Part shown: positions 32,410-44,193 of the stretch, piece after piece
How the letters are laid out: every line of letters starts with the position of its first letter
Position numbering within the stretch: the stretch's first letter is position 1
Source: Actinobacillus porcitonsillarum
Lineage (GTDB): Bacteria > Pseudomonadota > Gammaproteobacteria > Enterobacterales > Pasteurellaceae
Length of the DNA stretch: 64,000 nucleotides
Assembly (NCBI RefSeq): GCF_003101015.1
Contig: NZ_CP029206.1
Location: 1,127,001-1,191,000 of the forward strand
Reading direction: 5' to 3'
Translations under genes and position numbers: made by a program
The notes under the pieces: generated by a model
What the model saw: only the letters and a program-made list of their open reading frames with translations
Told to the model about the DNA's origin: nothing
Database searches by the model: none

Positions 32410-34836
32410 GTCGCTCCCTTCGCGGGAGCGCGAGTTGAAACTCTAATATGAGAAAATCAAGTTTTTTTTTTTAAAGTCGCTCCCTTCGCGGGAGCGCGAG
32501 TTGAAACGATTTTTTGGATTTGTCAATTAAGGTATGACTGGTCGCTCCCTTCGCGGGAGCGCGAGTTGAAACAGCGTTATAAAGTAACCGTCAATCAAAA
32601 AATTTTAAGTCGCTCCCTTCGCGGGAGCGCGAGTTGAAACAGTGGTTGGTAGTTTAGCTGTTAAACCAAAAACGTCGCTCCCTTCGCGGGAGCGCGAGTT
32701 GAAACATAAAAAGTATTTAAATTTATGATTGCCAATCCTTGTCGCTCCCTTCGCGGGAGCGCGAGTTGAAACAAATTTTTTTATCGCAATGCCACTATAT
32801 ATAAAGCGGTCGCTCCCTTCGCGGGAGCGCGAGTTGAAACCCATATGTGGGGAAATCGGGAAAAAAAAATTTATGTCGCTCCCTTCGCGGGAGCGCGAGT
32901 TGAAACATTATTTGATGGCTAGAAATTGTAAAATATAACTTGTCGCTCCCTTCGCGGGAGCGCGAGTTGAAACATGTTCTTTGAAAAATTTTTTTTATCG
33001 GCAATGCCAGTCGCTCCCTTCGCGGGAGCGCGAGTTGAAACTGTCAATCCAGATCTTACAAATTCCACATAATCAAGTCGCTCCCTTCGCGGGAGCGCGA
33101 GTTGAAACAAACCAAAAAAGATCAAGGCTTTTGTAACAAATAAGTCGCTCCCTTCGCGGGAGCGCGAGTTGAAACGAAATTGTAAAATATAACTTGATTT
33201 GGTATATGTAGTCGCTCCCTTCGCGGGAGCGCGAGTTGAAACCCATATATGGAAAAATCAAGTTTTATTTTATAAAAGTCGCTCCCTTCGCGGGAGCGCG
33301 AGTTGAAACCCTCTTGTTTTACGATTGCTTACGCCTTGCCTATGTCGCTCCCTTCGCGGGAGCGCGAGTTGAAACTATATATAGTAAGCATTGCCAATAA
33401 AAAATTTTTGTCGCTCCCTTCGCGGGAGCGCGAGTTGAAACGATTGACAAAATAATGCTAGAATTTATCGTTTGAGTCGCTCCCTTCGCGGGAGCGCGAG
33501 TTGAAACATTCTAAAAGCCTTGATCTTTTTTGGTTTAAAAGGTCGCTCCCTTCGCGGGAGCGCGAGTTGAAACATCAGATCCCGTTTATCGCTGTTTAGC
33601 CTTTCAGGTCGCTCCCTTCGCGGGAGCGCGAGTTGAAACTCAAATATGGCCTTAGGTATTATTTTTTATTAGTGTCGCTCCCTTCGCGGGAGCGCGAGTT
33701 GAAACATTACAAATGTCTTGATCGTTTTTGGTTTAAAAGGTCGCTCCCTTCGCGGGAGCGCGAGTTGAAACAAACCAAATTTTGCAATTTTTAGACCGCT
33801 GAAAATTGTCGCTCCCTTCGCGGGAGCGCGAGTTGAAACGAAGAATTGGCAAATGATAAATTAAATAAAAGTTGTCGCTCCCTTCGCGGGAGCGCGAGTT
33901 GAAACGATTGACAAAATAGGGTTAGAATTTATTACTTGAGTCGCTCCCTTCGCGGGAGCGCGAGTTGAAACGTATTATAAAGTAGTTATTTTGTTTTGTC
34001 AATCGTCGCTCCCTTCGCGGGAGCGCGAGTTGAAACGGATTTTGTCAATTAAGAATTTACAGCTTTTGACGGTCGCTCCCTTCGCGGGAGCGCGAGTTGA
34101 AACAGGTATTATTTTTTATTAGTATAATAAATAAACAAGTCGCTCCCTTCGCGGGAGCGCGAGTTGAAACAGATTTTATCAAGTGATATTTTCTAGTTTT
34201 TGGGTCGCTCCCTTCGCGGGAGCGCGAGTTGAAACATATATGGGAAAATCGGGAAAAAAAAATTTATCGAGTCGCTCCCTTCGCGGGAGCGCGAGTTGAA
34301 ACAGATTTTATCAAGTGATATTTTATAGTTTTTGGTAGTCGCTCCCTTCGCGGGAGCGCGAGTTGAAACGGCTTGGTAATGCCGCCTCATACGCATTCAG
34401 CACATGTCGCTCCCTTCGCGGGAGCGCGAGTTGAAACGTGGAATTGGCAAATGATAAATTAAATACTTTTTAGTCGCTCCCTTCGCGGGAGCGCGAGTTG
34501 AAACAAGGTGGCGATGCCGATGATATGCGTAAATATGCGGTCGCTCCCTTCGCGGGAGCGCGAGTTGAAACTTATCTTCTAGGTAGCCTAATGCCGTAGT
34601 TGTTGTCGCTCCCTTCACGGGAGCGCGAGTTGAAACATTGAGATATCATAAACATCTGCCATTGCTCTAGCGTCGCTCCCTTCGCGGGAGCGTGAGTTGA
34701 AACCCAAGTAAAAGTATTATGGACTGAAGCCAATGGGGGGCGCTCCCTTCGCGGGAGTGCGAGTTGAAACATATCCAGCTTGCGCGCCATATCTAGCCCT
34801 AAAAGTCGCTCCCTTCGCGGGAGCGTGAGTTGAAAC
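32410..34836 (+). CRISPR. Type I-C CRISPR array, 37 repeats and 36 spacers
   Basis: The 32-bp repeat runs from GTCGCTCCC to GAGTTGAAAC, with a stem CGCTCCC / GGGAGCG; the 3' end GTTGAAAC is the usual crRNA handle end. Spacers are 33-36 bp. Repeats 1-33 are identical. Repeats 34 (34605), 35 (34672), 36 (34739) and 37 (34805) carry point changes, marking the old end. Spacers 1-31 are mostly very AT-rich and many are related to one another: for example 27 and 29 differ by one base over 33, 19 and 26 share 20 bases end to start, 8 and 12 share 20 bases. Spacers 32-36 look unrelated to these. Confidence 0.99.
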
Positions 34837-34979
34837 GCCCTAGCCTGTCAAGTTTTGTTACGACAACATTTCTCGAGAGCATTAGTTTAAGCTTAAAAGC
34901 CAGTCTAATTATTTAAGAGAAGAATGAATGAGATATTAACTACTCCATTTATGTTAATATGTGTAATCTGTTGTAAACC

Positions 34980-36137
34980 TTAGATTTTTACAGGCTCAAT
35001 AATTTCACTCGGATAGCAGCCTAAAACTTTTAAGAAACTGGTTACCTCTTTAAGTTCCGCTAATGCTTTTTGAGTGTTCTCGTTGTGCATATTGGCTTCG
35101 AGTTCCACGTAGAACATCTCTTCCCAAGGTTTGCCGTAAATTGGGCGAGATTCTAATTTTATCATACGAATATCGTGATTTTTAAAGACAACTAAAGCAT
35201 CAACCAGCGCACCGGCTTGTTGAGTGGTGGTCATTAAAAGAAGTGTTTTCGTTTGTACTTGCGGAGAAACGTTGATCGCTTGTTTAGCAACAACAATAAA
35301 GCGCGTGATATTGTTGGTTTGGTTTGCAATGTCGGTTTTGATATTGGTTAAACCGTATAATTTTCCGCCATCTTCATTGCCTAAAGCGACAATATTCGGT
35401 TTATTTAAACGTGCCACCATTTGCATTGCGTGCGAGCTGCTCTCACAATATTTAATATGAACACGATCAAGGCTTTGGATAAATTCACTGCATTGCTGTG
35501 CCGGTTGTGGGTGGGTATAAATGGTATCAATATCGCTCACATCAATGTTGCCATTGGCAAGAATGCAATGTTTGATCGGATAGGCAAGCTCTCCCACAAG
35601 CGCTAAATCGGTGTGTTGAAGTAAATCATACACCTCATTGATCGAACCTGAAGTTGTATTTTCAAGCGGTAATACGCCAAAATCGGCTTCTCCATTGCTA
35701 ACTTTATCAAATACCTCTTTAAACGAAGCGCAGCTTAATTCAACTAATGCCCCTTGATATTTTTTCGCAAATTGACGAGAAGCCATATTAGAATATGAGC
35801 CTCGCATACCAAGAAATGCAATCGAAACACGATCTTCTTTTTGCTCGTTTAACTTATTTTGCAAATAATGCTGTTGAGTTAAAACGGAGTCTTCAATAAT
35901 ACGCTGGAAAATTTGTGTTACATATTGTGGGTCAAGTTGATAATTTTCCGCTTCGGCAAAATTAACTAACTCTTGCAGTAATGCTTTTTCACGCACGACA
36001 TCTCTTAACGGTTTTTGAGTAATTTCTTTGCTACGCACCACATCAAATGCAAGGCGGTGGCGTTCAGAAAGCAATTTCAAAATATGGCGATCAAGGTTGG
36101 TAATTTGGGTTCGAATATCAGATAAATCTAAAGACAT
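34980..36137 (-). CDS. pheA: Bifunctional chorismate mutase / prephenate dehydratase
   Basis: A 385-residue P-protein of phenylalanine synthesis. Residues 1-90 are the AroQ mutase ([23 protein letters not shown]); the dehydratase follows with [13 protein letters not shown] and the [18 protein letters not shown] block with its catalytic threonine; the C-terminal ACT domain contains [13 protein letters not shown] (ESRP motif), which binds Phe for feedback control. ATG 36137 (MSLDLSDIR) is chosen over the longer frame from 36170 on family length, with GAGAA upstream. No leader peptide is visible before it. It is convergent with the CRISPR array. Confidence 0.95.
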   Translation of the reverse strand: MSLDLSDIRTQITNLDRHILKLLSERHRLAFDVVRSKEITQKPLRDVVREKALLQELVNFAEAENYQLDPQYVTQIFQRIIEDSVLTQQHYLQNKLNEQKEDRVSIAFLGMRGSYSNMASRQFAKKYQGALVELSCASFKEVFDKVSNGEADFGVLPLENTTSGSINEVYDLLQHTDLALVGELAYPIKHCILANGNIDVSDIDTIYTHPQPAQQCSEFIQSLDRVHIKYCESSSHAMQMVARLNKPNIVALGNEDGGKLYGLTNIKTDIANQTNNITRFIVVAKQAINVSPQVQTKTLLLMTTTQQAGALVDALVVFKNHDIRMIKLESRPIYGKPWEEMFYVELEANMHNENTQKALAELKEVTSFLKVLGCYPSEIIEPVKI

Positions 36138-36202
36138 TGTGCGATTCTCATTAAAATAGGGTAATGGCAAGATTATAGCGATTTCAGCTATAAAAAAAAG
36201 AT

Positions 36203-36256
36203 AAGCGGTCGGTTTCTGATCCTTTTTTGCAAAAAATCAATGGAAACAGACCGCTT
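36203..36256. terminator. Paired uptake-word hairpin between pheA and prlC
   Basis: AAGCGGTC (36203-36210) and GACCGCTT (36249-36256) are inverted, with GTTTC / GAAAC extending the pairing. Inverted uptake words serve as terminators in Pasteurellaceae. Confidence 0.6.
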
Positions 36257-36264
36257 GATCAACG

Positions 36265-38295
36265 TTACGCAATACCTTTATGGCGTAATAACGCATCTAA
36301 GGTTGGTTTACGCCCACGGAAGCGTTCAAATAACACCATCGGTTCTTCTGACCCGCCTCGGGTTAGAATGTTATCGAGGAAGGATTGTCCGGTTTGACGA
36401 TTGAAGATCCCTTCTTCCTCAAATTTTGAGAATGCATCTGCAGAGAGAACTTCAGCCCATAAATAGCTGTAATAACCAGCAGCATAGCCACCCGCAAAAA
36501 TATGGCTAAAGCTATGCGGTGTGCGTACCCAATCCGGTGTTTTAACAACGGCAACATCAGCTTTAACGGCTTTTAGCGTATCTAAGACTAACCCTTCTCG
36601 TGGTTGGGCTAAATGTAAACGGAAATCGAACAAGCCGAACTCTAATTGACGAAGCACAAACATTGCTGCTTGGAAGTTTTTCGCTTTGAGTAATTGTGTC
36701 AATTTTTCTTTTGGTAATGGTTCGCCCGTTTCGTAATGCCCAGAAATAAATTGTAACGCCTCTTCTTCCCAGCACCAGTTTTCAAGGAATTGGCTTGGTA
36801 GCTCTACGGCATCCCAAGGCACACCGTTGATCCCGGCGACATCGCCGACATCAATTTGGGTAAGCATATGATGAATGCCGTGTCCAAATTCGTGGAATAA
36901 GGTTGTTACTTCATCGTGAGTAAATAACGCAGGTTTATCGCCAATCGGTTTATTAAAGTTACAGGTTAAATAGGCTACCGGTTTTTGCAATGAACCATCG
37001 GCAAGACGTTTTTGGTTAATGCAATCATCCATCCAAGCACCGCCACGTTTATTTTCTCGTGCGTATAAATCTAAATAGAATGAGCCTCGTTCTTCGTTAT
37101 TTTCATCGTAAATTTGGAAGAAACGGACATCTTCATGCCAAGTATCAATGCCAAATTTTTCTTCGATACGTAAGCCGAAAATACGTTTCATCAATTCAAA
37201 TAAGCCAGAAAGAACACGATCTTCAGGGAAATACGGGCGAAGTTCCTCATCGTTAATAGAATAAAGCGCTTGTTTTTGTTTTTCGCTGTAAAAAGCAATA
37301 TCCCAAGGCTCTAGTGTTTCTACACCATAATTTTCCTTCACGAATTGTTTTAGCTCGCAAATTTCTTTTTTGCCTTGCTCTTTCGAACGGTTTGCAAGAT
37401 TTTCTAAAAATTCGACCACTTGTTGTGGGTTTTCCGCCATTTTGGTTGCGAGCGATAAATCCGCATAAGTGGCAAAACCGAGCAGTTGTGCCATTTCTAA
37501 GCGTAATTTCAGTTTTTCGTCAATATTAGCGGAGTTATCCCATTTGCCGGCATTTGAACCTTGATCGGAAGCGCGGGTTGCATATTCTTTATAGACCATT
37601 GCGCGTAATTCACGGTTTTCGCAATAGGTTAAGACCGGAAAATAGCTTGGGAATTCAAGGGTAAAACGGTATCCCTCTTTTCCTTTGCTTTGAGCAGACA
37701 ATTTCGCCGCTTCTAAGGCAGATTCCGGCAAGCCTTTTAATTGCGTTTCATCGGTAATGATGATGTCCCAACCCATTGTTGCATCTAACACGTTATTGCT
37801 AAATTCTGCGCCTAATTCAGATAAGCGAGCAGACACTTCGCCATAGCGTTTTTGTTTATCGGCTGGGAGAGAAATCCCAGATAACTCAAAATCACGTAAG
37901 CTATTTTCAATGGTTTTTTGTTGTGCTTTAGAATAAGTCGCAAATTCAGTCGAATTTTTGAGCTTTAAATAGCCTTGATATAAACCTTGATGTTGCCCAG
38001 CCCAAGTGCTGTATTCAGAAAGAAGAGGTAAACAAGCTTGATAAGCTTCACGCAATTCAGGCGAATTTTTTACACCATTTAAATGGCTTACCGGTGACCA
38101 TGCTCGAGAAAATTTATCGCCGGCAATAGCTTGTGGTAAATAGAAATTATCCCAAGTCGGATTTTCGATTTGAGCCACTTTTTCGATGGTTTCACGACAC
38201 TCTTTGATCACTGCTTCTACGGCAGGTTGAATATGTTCCGCCTTAATTTGGGAAAAGGCAGGTAATCCTGTGTAATTTAGAAGTGGATTTGACAT
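36265..38295 (-). CDS. prlC: Oligopeptidase A
   Basis: A 676-residue M3-family zinc metallopeptidase. The active site LFHEFGHGIHH contains HExxH, with the third ligand Glu about 25 residues later (ELPSQFLENW). It degrades short peptides in the cytoplasm, including cleaved signal peptides. Start MSNPLLNYTGLPAFSQI and length fit E. coli OpdA. ATG 38295 follows AAGAAGGAATATATA. Confidence 0.96.
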   Translation of the reverse strand: MSNPLLNYTGLPAFSQIKAEHIQPAVEAVIKECRETIEKVAQIENPTWDNFYLPQAIAGDKFSRAWSPVSHLNGVKNSPELREAYQACLPLLSEYSTWAGQHQGLYQGYLKLKNSTEFATYSKAQQKTIENSLRDFELSGISLPADKQKRYGEVSARLSELGAEFSNNVLDATMGWDIIITDETQLKGLPESALEAAKLSAQSKGKEGYRFTLEFPSYFPVLTYCENRELRAMVYKEYATRASDQGSNAGKWDNSANIDEKLKLRLEMAQLLGFATYADLSLATKMAENPQQVVEFLENLANRSKEQGKKEICELKQFVKENYGVETLEPWDIAFYSEKQKQALYSINDEELRPYFPEDRVLSGLFELMKRIFGLRIEEKFGIDTWHEDVRFFQIYDENNEERGSFYLDLYARENKRGGAWMDDCINQKRLADGSLQKPVAYLTCNFNKPIGDKPALFTHDEVTTLFHEFGHGIHHMLTQIDVGDVAGINGVPWDAVELPSQFLENWCWEEEALQFISGHYETGEPLPKEKLTQLLKAKNFQAAMFVLRQLEFGLFDFRLHLAQPREGLVLDTLKAVKADVAVVKTPDWVRTPHSFSHIFAGGYAAGYYSYLWAEVLSADAFSKFEEEGIFNRQTGQSFLDNILTRGGSEEPMVLFERFRGRKPTLDALLRHKGIA

Positions 38296-38383
38296 ATATA
38301 TTCCTTCTTATTAAATGATAGGGATGCTGAAACAGCATCCCTCGTAAGTAAAAGTTTCTGAAAATTTGACCGCTTGCAAAAAA

Positions 38384-39124
38384 TTAGAATTTAACGGTAT
38401 GCCCGTAGCTTTCAATAATGTCTTTTAAATGTTCTAATTTTTCTTTTGGTGGTGGTAATACGCCTTCGAGTTCATATTTATAGCCCAAGGTTTCCCATTT
38501 ATGCGCACCTAAACGATGGTATGGGAGTAATTCTACTTTTTCAATATTTTCCATACCTTGAATGAATTGACCTAAGCGGTGTGCTGAATCGTCATCATCG
38601 GTATAACCCGGCACAACCACATAGCGAATCCACGTGCGTTTATTGAGCTTTTGTAAATAACGGGCAAAATCCAGCGTACGTTTGTTAGAAACACCGATTA
38701 AATCTTGATGAATTTCATCATTTAACTGTTTGAGATCAAGTAAAACTAAATCTGTAACCTCTAACATTTCATCAACTAATGGGCTGTAATGGCGCACAAA
38801 GCCGTTAGTGTCTAAGCAGGTATCAATGCCTTCTGCTTTACAAGCACGGAACCAATCACGGACAAATTCCATTTGTAGTACCGCTTCGCCACCAGAAGCC
38901 GTTACACCGCCCCCTGTTGCTTTCATAAAATGTTTATAGGTTACAACTTCTTTCATGAGATCTTCGACACTGATCTCTTTCCCACCGTCTAAATCCCACG
39001 TATCTCTGTTATGACAGTATTTACAACGCATTAAACAGCCTTGCAAAAAGAGAATAAAACGAATACCGGGACCATCTACGGTTCCACAAGATTCATAAGA
39101 GTGATAACGGGCTAAAACTGACAT
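38384..39124 (-). CDS. pflA: Pyruvate formate-lyase activating enzyme
   Basis: A 246-residue radical-SAM enzyme that puts the glycyl radical on PflB. The cluster motif CxxxCxxC is in [15 protein letters not shown] (near residue 30), with [11 protein letters not shown] before it and the [13 protein letters not shown] glycine motif after it. ATG 39124 follows GGAAAGTACC. In E. coli pflA follows pflB directly; here the lipoprotein gene hel lies between them. Confidence 0.96.
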   Translation of the reverse strand: MSVLARYHSYESCGTVDGPGIRFILFLQGCLMRCKYCHNRDTWDLDGGKEISVEDLMKEVVTYKHFMKATGGGVTASGGEAVLQMEFVRDWFRACKAEGIDTCLDTNGFVRHYSPLVDEMLEVTDLVLLDLKQLNDEIHQDLIGVSNKRTLDFARYLQKLNKRTWIRYVVVPGYTDDDDSAHRLGQFIQGMENIEKVELLPYHRLGAHKWETLGYKYELEGVLPPPKEKLEHLKDIIESYGHTVKF

Positions 39125-39238
39125 GGTACTTTCCTATTAAAATAGATAATGAAGCTCTAATTGTTTTATATATAAATTGCCCCTACAACGAAGAATAGGG
39201 GCATTGTTATTATATAATAAATTTTGGAGGGAAACTGT

Positions 39239-40072
<834 letters not shown>

Positions 40073-40189
40073 TTAATAAATGATAGGTAAAGCAAAGGGA
40101 ACAATCATTGCTCCCTTTGAATATATTATATCATATTGTATTGTAAGTAGATATTTTATTCGAATATTGACTTACTGCACTTAATTTTC

Positions 40190-42514
40190 CTACATACATT
40201 CAGTAAATGTACGAGTAATAACGTCTTGTTGTTGCTCTTTCGTTAAAGAGTTGAAACGTACCGCATAACCTGAAACACGAATGGTTAATTGTGGATATTT
40301 TTCAGGATGCTCAACCGCGTCTAATAACGTTTCACGGTTCAATACGTTTACATTTAAGTGCTGACCACCTTCAACCGTTGCTTCGTGGTGGAAGTAACCG
40401 TCCATTAAGCCCGCAAGGTTACGTTTTTGAGCTTCGTAATCTTTACCTAATGCATTTGGTACGATAGAGAAGGTATAAGAAATACCGTCTTTCGCATATG
40501 CAAATGGAAGTTTAGCCACAGATGTTAATGAAGCTACCGCACCTTTTTGGTCACGACCGTGCATTGGGTTAGCACCTGGTCCAAATGGCGCACCAGCACG
40601 ACGACCGTCTGGGGTGTTACCTGTTTTCTTACCATAAACCACGTTAGAAGTAATAGTAAGTACAGATTGTGTTGGTGTTGCGTTGCGGTATGTTTTGAGT
40701 TTCTGAATTTTCTTCATGAAACGTTCAACTAAATCAACAGCGATATCATCTACACGGTTGTCATTGTTACCGAATTGTGGATATTCGCCTTCGATTTCGA
40801 AGTCTGTTGCGACATTTTTCGCTACGCCAACCACTTCGCCTGCTTTGTTTTTGATTTCAATATCAGTACGAATTGGTTTAACTTTTGCATATTTAATAGC
40901 AGATAATGAGTCCGCTGCCACAGAAAGACCAGCAATACCACATGCCATTGTACGGAATACATCACGGTCGTGGAATGCCATTAACGCTGCTTCATATGCA
41001 TATTTATCGTGCATAAAGTGGATGATATTTAATGCGGTTACATATTGTGTTGCCAACCAATCCATGAAGCTGTCTAAGCGAGTCATTACATCGTCATAAT
41101 CTAAGTATTCGCTTGTGATTGCATCAGTCTTAGGACCTACTTGGTCACCTGATTTCTCATCCACACCACCATTGATTGCGTATAATAATGTTTTCGCTAA
41201 GTTCGCACGTGCACCAAAGAACTGCATTTGTTTACCTACCACCATTGGCGATACACAACATGCAATTGCGTAGTCATCGTTTTCGAAGTCTGGGCGCATT
41301 AAGTCATCGTTTTCATATTGAACTGATGATGTATCGATAGATACTTTAGCCGCATAATGTTTGAAGCCTTCCGGTAAGCTCTCTGACCAAAGAATTGTTA
41401 AGTTTGGTTCTGGAGATGGACCCATTGTGTAAAGGGTATTTAAGATACGGAAGCTGGTTTTCGTTACTAATGTACGACCGTCTAAGCCCATACCTGCTAA
41501 AGTTTCAGTTGCCCACATTGGGTCGCCAGAGAATAATTGATCGTATTCAGGTGTACGTAAGAAACGAACCATACGTAATTTCATTACTAAGTGGTCAATT
41601 AATTCTTGTGCTTCTTCTTCAGTAATTTTGCCCGCTTTTAAATCACGCTCGATATAAATATCTAAGAATGAAGATACGCGACCGAATGACATTGCCGCAC
41701 CGTTTTGTGATTTAACCGCTGCAAGATATGCGAAGTAAACCCATTGAACCGCTTCTTGTGCATTTGTTGCTGGGTTTGAAATGTCGAAGCCGTAAGAAGC
41801 TGCCATTTCTTTCATTTTGCCTAAAGCACGGTGTTGCTCCGCAATTTCTTCACGTAATTGAATGGTTGCTTGGATATCTTCGCCTGATTCTAATTTCGCT
41901 TGTAATGATGCAAATTGACGTTGTTTATCTTTCATTAAGAAATCTGCACCATAAACCGCTAAACGGCGATAGTCACCAATGATACGACCACGACCGTAAG
42001 CATCAGGAAGACCTGTAATTACGCCCGATTTACGGCAACGTAAAATGTCCGGCGTATAAACATCGAATACACCTTGGTTGTGAGTTTTACGGTATTCTGT
42101 AAAGATTTTCTCTACTTCTGGATTTAATTCGCGGCGGTAAACTTTGCACGAACCTTTAACCATATTGATACCACCAAACGGCATAATGGCACGTTTTAAA
42201 GGTGCATCCGTTTGAAGACCAACGATTTTTTCTAATGCTTGATCAATATAACCCGGTTTATGAGAAGTAATGGTTGATGGAGTTTCACAATCAATGTCAT
42301 AAGGTTCGTGAGTTTTGTTCTCAACCTTAATTTTTTCCATTACTTCATTCCATAACTTAGTTGTCGCTTCTGTTGCGCCCGCTAAGAATGATTCGTCACC
42401 TTCATACGGTGTATAGTTTTTTTGGATAAAATCACGTACGTTTACTTCAGTTTGCCAGTCGCCACCGGTAAACCCTGCCCACGCTTTTTGTTGAGCTTCA
42501 GTTAGTTGAGTCAT
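40190..42514 (-). CDS. pflB: Formate C-acetyltransferase (pyruvate formate-lyase)
   Basis: A 774-residue glycyl-radical enzyme that splits pyruvate with CoA into acetyl-CoA and formate under anaerobic growth. The two catalytic cysteines are in [11 protein letters not shown] and the radical glycine in [12 protein letters not shown] near the C terminus. ATG 42514 follows AGAGGACTTAAA. focA lies upstream on the same strand, giving the usual focA-pflB pair, with an FNR-like site before focA. Confidence 0.98.
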   Translation of the reverse strand: MTQLTEAQQKAWAGFTGGDWQTEVNVRDFIQKNYTPYEGDESFLAGATEATTKLWNEVMEKIKVENKTHEPYDIDCETPSTITSHKPGYIDQALEKIVGLQTDAPLKRAIMPFGGINMVKGSCKVYRRELNPEVEKIFTEYRKTHNQGVFDVYTPDILRCRKSGVITGLPDAYGRGRIIGDYRRLAVYGADFLMKDKQRQFASLQAKLESGEDIQATIQLREEIAEQHRALGKMKEMAASYGFDISNPATNAQEAVQWVYFAYLAAVKSQNGAAMSFGRVSSFLDIYIERDLKAGKITEEEAQELIDHLVMKLRMVRFLRTPEYDQLFSGDPMWATETLAGMGLDGRTLVTKTSFRILNTLYTMGPSPEPNLTILWSESLPEGFKHYAAKVSIDTSSVQYENDDLMRPDFENDDYAIACCVSPMVVGKQMQFFGARANLAKTLLYAINGGVDEKSGDQVGPKTDAITSEYLDYDDVMTRLDSFMDWLATQYVTALNIIHFMHDKYAYEAALMAFHDRDVFRTMACGIAGLSVAADSLSAIKYAKVKPIRTDIEIKNKAGEVVGVAKNVATDFEIEGEYPQFGNNDNRVDDIAVDLVERFMKKIQKLKTYRNATPTQSVLTITSNVVYGKKTGNTPDGRRAGAPFGPGANPMHGRDQKGAVASLTSVAKLPFAYAKDGISYTFSIVPNALGKDYEAQKRNLAGLMDGYFHHEATVEGGQHLNVNVLNRETLLDAVEHPEKYPQLTIRVSGYAVRFNSLTKEQQQDVITRTFTECM

Positions 42515-42609
42515 TTTAAGTCCTCTATTTGTTAGTAAATTAAGTTGATAAGCGGTGTGTTTTTAGCAAAATTTTACAAAAAAATGACCGCTTGAATTTG
42601 AAATCAGAA

Positions 42610-43434
42610 TTAGTGCTTACGGATATGTAAGAACCATTGCACCATACCGATACAGAAGGCACCACCAACAATGTTACCTAGTGTGACCGGAATTAAATTT
42701 TTCACGACAAAATGATAAGTATCTAAATCTGCATATTGTGCAGCATCTACCCCAATGGCTTGCCAGAATTCAGGAGAAGCCGATTGGGCAATAAGAATCC
42801 CCATTGGAATCATAAACATATTGGCTACACAGTGTTCAAAGCCTGAAGCAACAAATAAACCAATTGGAAGAATCATAATAAAAGCTTTATCGGTTAAGCT
42901 TTTACCTGCATATGCCATCCAAACTGCAATACACACCATGATGTTACATAGAATACCTAATGTAAATGCTTCTCCCCAAGTGTGGTGAATTTTATGTTGT
43001 GCCGTTTTTAGAATCGTTAAGCCCCATTGTCCGTTTGCAGCCATGGTTTGTCCTGCAAACCAAATTAGTGCAACAATGAGAAGACCACCGATGAAGTTAC
43101 CAAGATAAACAACAACCCAGTTTTTAAACATTTGAGCCCACGTGATTCTGTGGCTGGCTTTAGCAACAAGTGTCAGTGTTGAAGAGGTAAAAAGCTCTGC
43201 CCCAAACACAACACACATAATAACCCCCACAGAGAATACTGTGCCACCAAGGAATTTAGACACACCCCATGCAACATCGGACGCCCCTGTTTGGGTAGTT
43301 GTGTAATAAACGAAAGCGAGTGCAATAAATGCACCTGCTGTGATTGCGGAGATGAAAGAGTAAAATTGATTTTTGGTTGCTTTGTAAACCGCGCCATCTT
43401 CTGCGATTTTTGCCATTTCAGCAGGAGAAAACAT
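42610..43434 (-). CDS. focA: Formate channel FocA
   Basis: A 274-residue pentameric FNT-family channel with six membrane segments. Conserved: AYKATKNQFYSFISAITAGAFIALAFVY at the start, GAELFTSSTL (omega-loop region), the NxxG loop WVVVYLGNFIGG and ASGFEHCVANMFMIP with the central histidine. It passes formate across the inner membrane. It is the first gene of focA-pflB. ATG 43434 follows AAGGATAGCAA. Confidence 0.96.
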   Translation of the reverse strand: MFSPAEMAKIAEDGAVYKATKNQFYSFISAITAGAFIALAFVYYTTTQTGASDVAWGVSKFLGGTVFSVGVIMCVVFGAELFTSSTLTLVAKASHRITWAQMFKNWVVVYLGNFIGGLLIVALIWFAGQTMAANGQWGLTILKTAQHKIHHTWGEAFTLGILCNIMVCIAVWMAYAGKSLTDKAFIMILPIGLFVASGFEHCVANMFMIPMGILIAQSASPEFWQAIGVDAAQYADLDTYHFVVKNLIPVTLGNIVGGAFCIGMVQWFLHIRKH

Positions 43435-43553
43435 TTGCTATCCTTGAAATAAAAAAATTTGAAAAATGATAAGATTTGTTGAGAATTATAGACCTGTTAG
43501 GCTCATCTTCAAAATAAAAAGTGATCAAATTAGTGGGGTTCAAGCACCTTTTT

Positions 43554-43567
43554 TTGATGTACCTCAA
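43554..43567 (-). promoter_or_regulatory. FNR-like site upstream of focA
   Basis: TTGAG-GTAC-ATCAA on the minus strand matches TTGAT-N4-ATCAA with one mismatch. It lies 120 bp before focA and 67 bp before the divergent yqaA homologue. focA-pflB is classically FNR-activated. Confidence 0.6.
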
Positions 43568-43633
43568 ACTCAATGTAAAATGAAACATAATTTAAATTTT
43601 TTATTAACTATTTTTTAACAAAATAACGCATAT

Positions 43634-44134
43634 ATGATTACAGACTATCTCTTATCTTTTTTTAGTTTGTTTTTTTCAGCAGAAAATCAATTAGTCACGA
43701 TGTTTGTGAGTGGCTTCTTAAGTTCGACTTTATTACCTGGTAATTCAGAAGTGATCTTTAGTACCCTAGCTGGACAGCAAATCCTCCTTGATAAAGCGTT
43801 ATGGTCTCCGTCTCTCGTTATGCTCATCTTAGTGGCAACATTCAGTAATGCATTAGGGAGTTTTGTGACATATCTCATGGGAAAGCTCGTTCCTAAACCG
43901 ATTGATCCTAAAAATCGTTATGCAAAGTGGGCTTTAGCAAAGAGTGAAAAATATGGGGCGGTAATACTGCTATTGAGTTGGTTACCACTTGTTGGCGACT
44001 TATTATGCGGTATAGCAGGTTGGCTTAAATTTCCTGTAAAACAAACCCTGTTTTATCTGATAGTAGGTAAGTTTTTACGTTATCTTTTACTGCTTTTTTC
44101 GGTGTATCCTTTTGTAAAATATGTTGTAGAATAA
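43634..44134 (+). CDS. yqaA: YqaA-family (DedA-like) membrane protein
   Basis: A 166-residue inner-membrane protein of the SNARE-associated/DedA-like group. Features: FVSGFLSSTLLPGNSEVIFSTLAG near the start, a glycine-rich ATFSNALGSFVTYLMGK segment, and the LLLSWLPLVGDLLCGIAGWLKFP block typical of YqaA. DedA relatives take part in lipid flipping or membrane energetics, but the role of YqaA is not known. It is divergent from focA. A uptake-word hairpin follows it. Confidence 0.8.
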   Translation: MITDYLLSFFSLFFSAENQLVTMFVSGFLSSTLLPGNSEVIFSTLAGQQILLDKALWSPSLVMLILVATFSNALGSFVTYLMGKLVPKPIDPKNRYAKWALAKSEKYGAVILLLSWLPLVGDLLCGIAGWLKFPVKQTLFYLIVGKFLRYLLLLFSVYPFVKYVVE

Positions 44135-44137
44135 AAT

Positions 44138-44180
44138 AAGCGGTCATATTTTGTAGTGCATTTACAAAACAAGACCGCTT
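44138..44180. terminator. Paired uptake-word hairpin between yqaA and the BOF gene
   Basis: AAGCGGTC (44138-44145) with inverted GACCGCTT (44173-44180), and internal TTTTGTA / TACAAAA pairing. It serves two convergent genes. Confidence 0.7.
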
Positions 44181-44193
44181 GTCATTTTAGTGA

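Noticed and set aside
32605..34790. Several small minus-strand open frames with repeated peptides such as FNSRSREGSD and QLALPRRER
   Set aside because: They are translations of CRISPR repeats and spacers, not genes.
32442..34804. PAM deduced from overlapping spacer pairs
   Set aside because: The inferred preceding bases (TTT, CTT, CTA) disagree with each other and with the known I-C TTC; the pairs probably come from diverged targets, so no PAM can be read.
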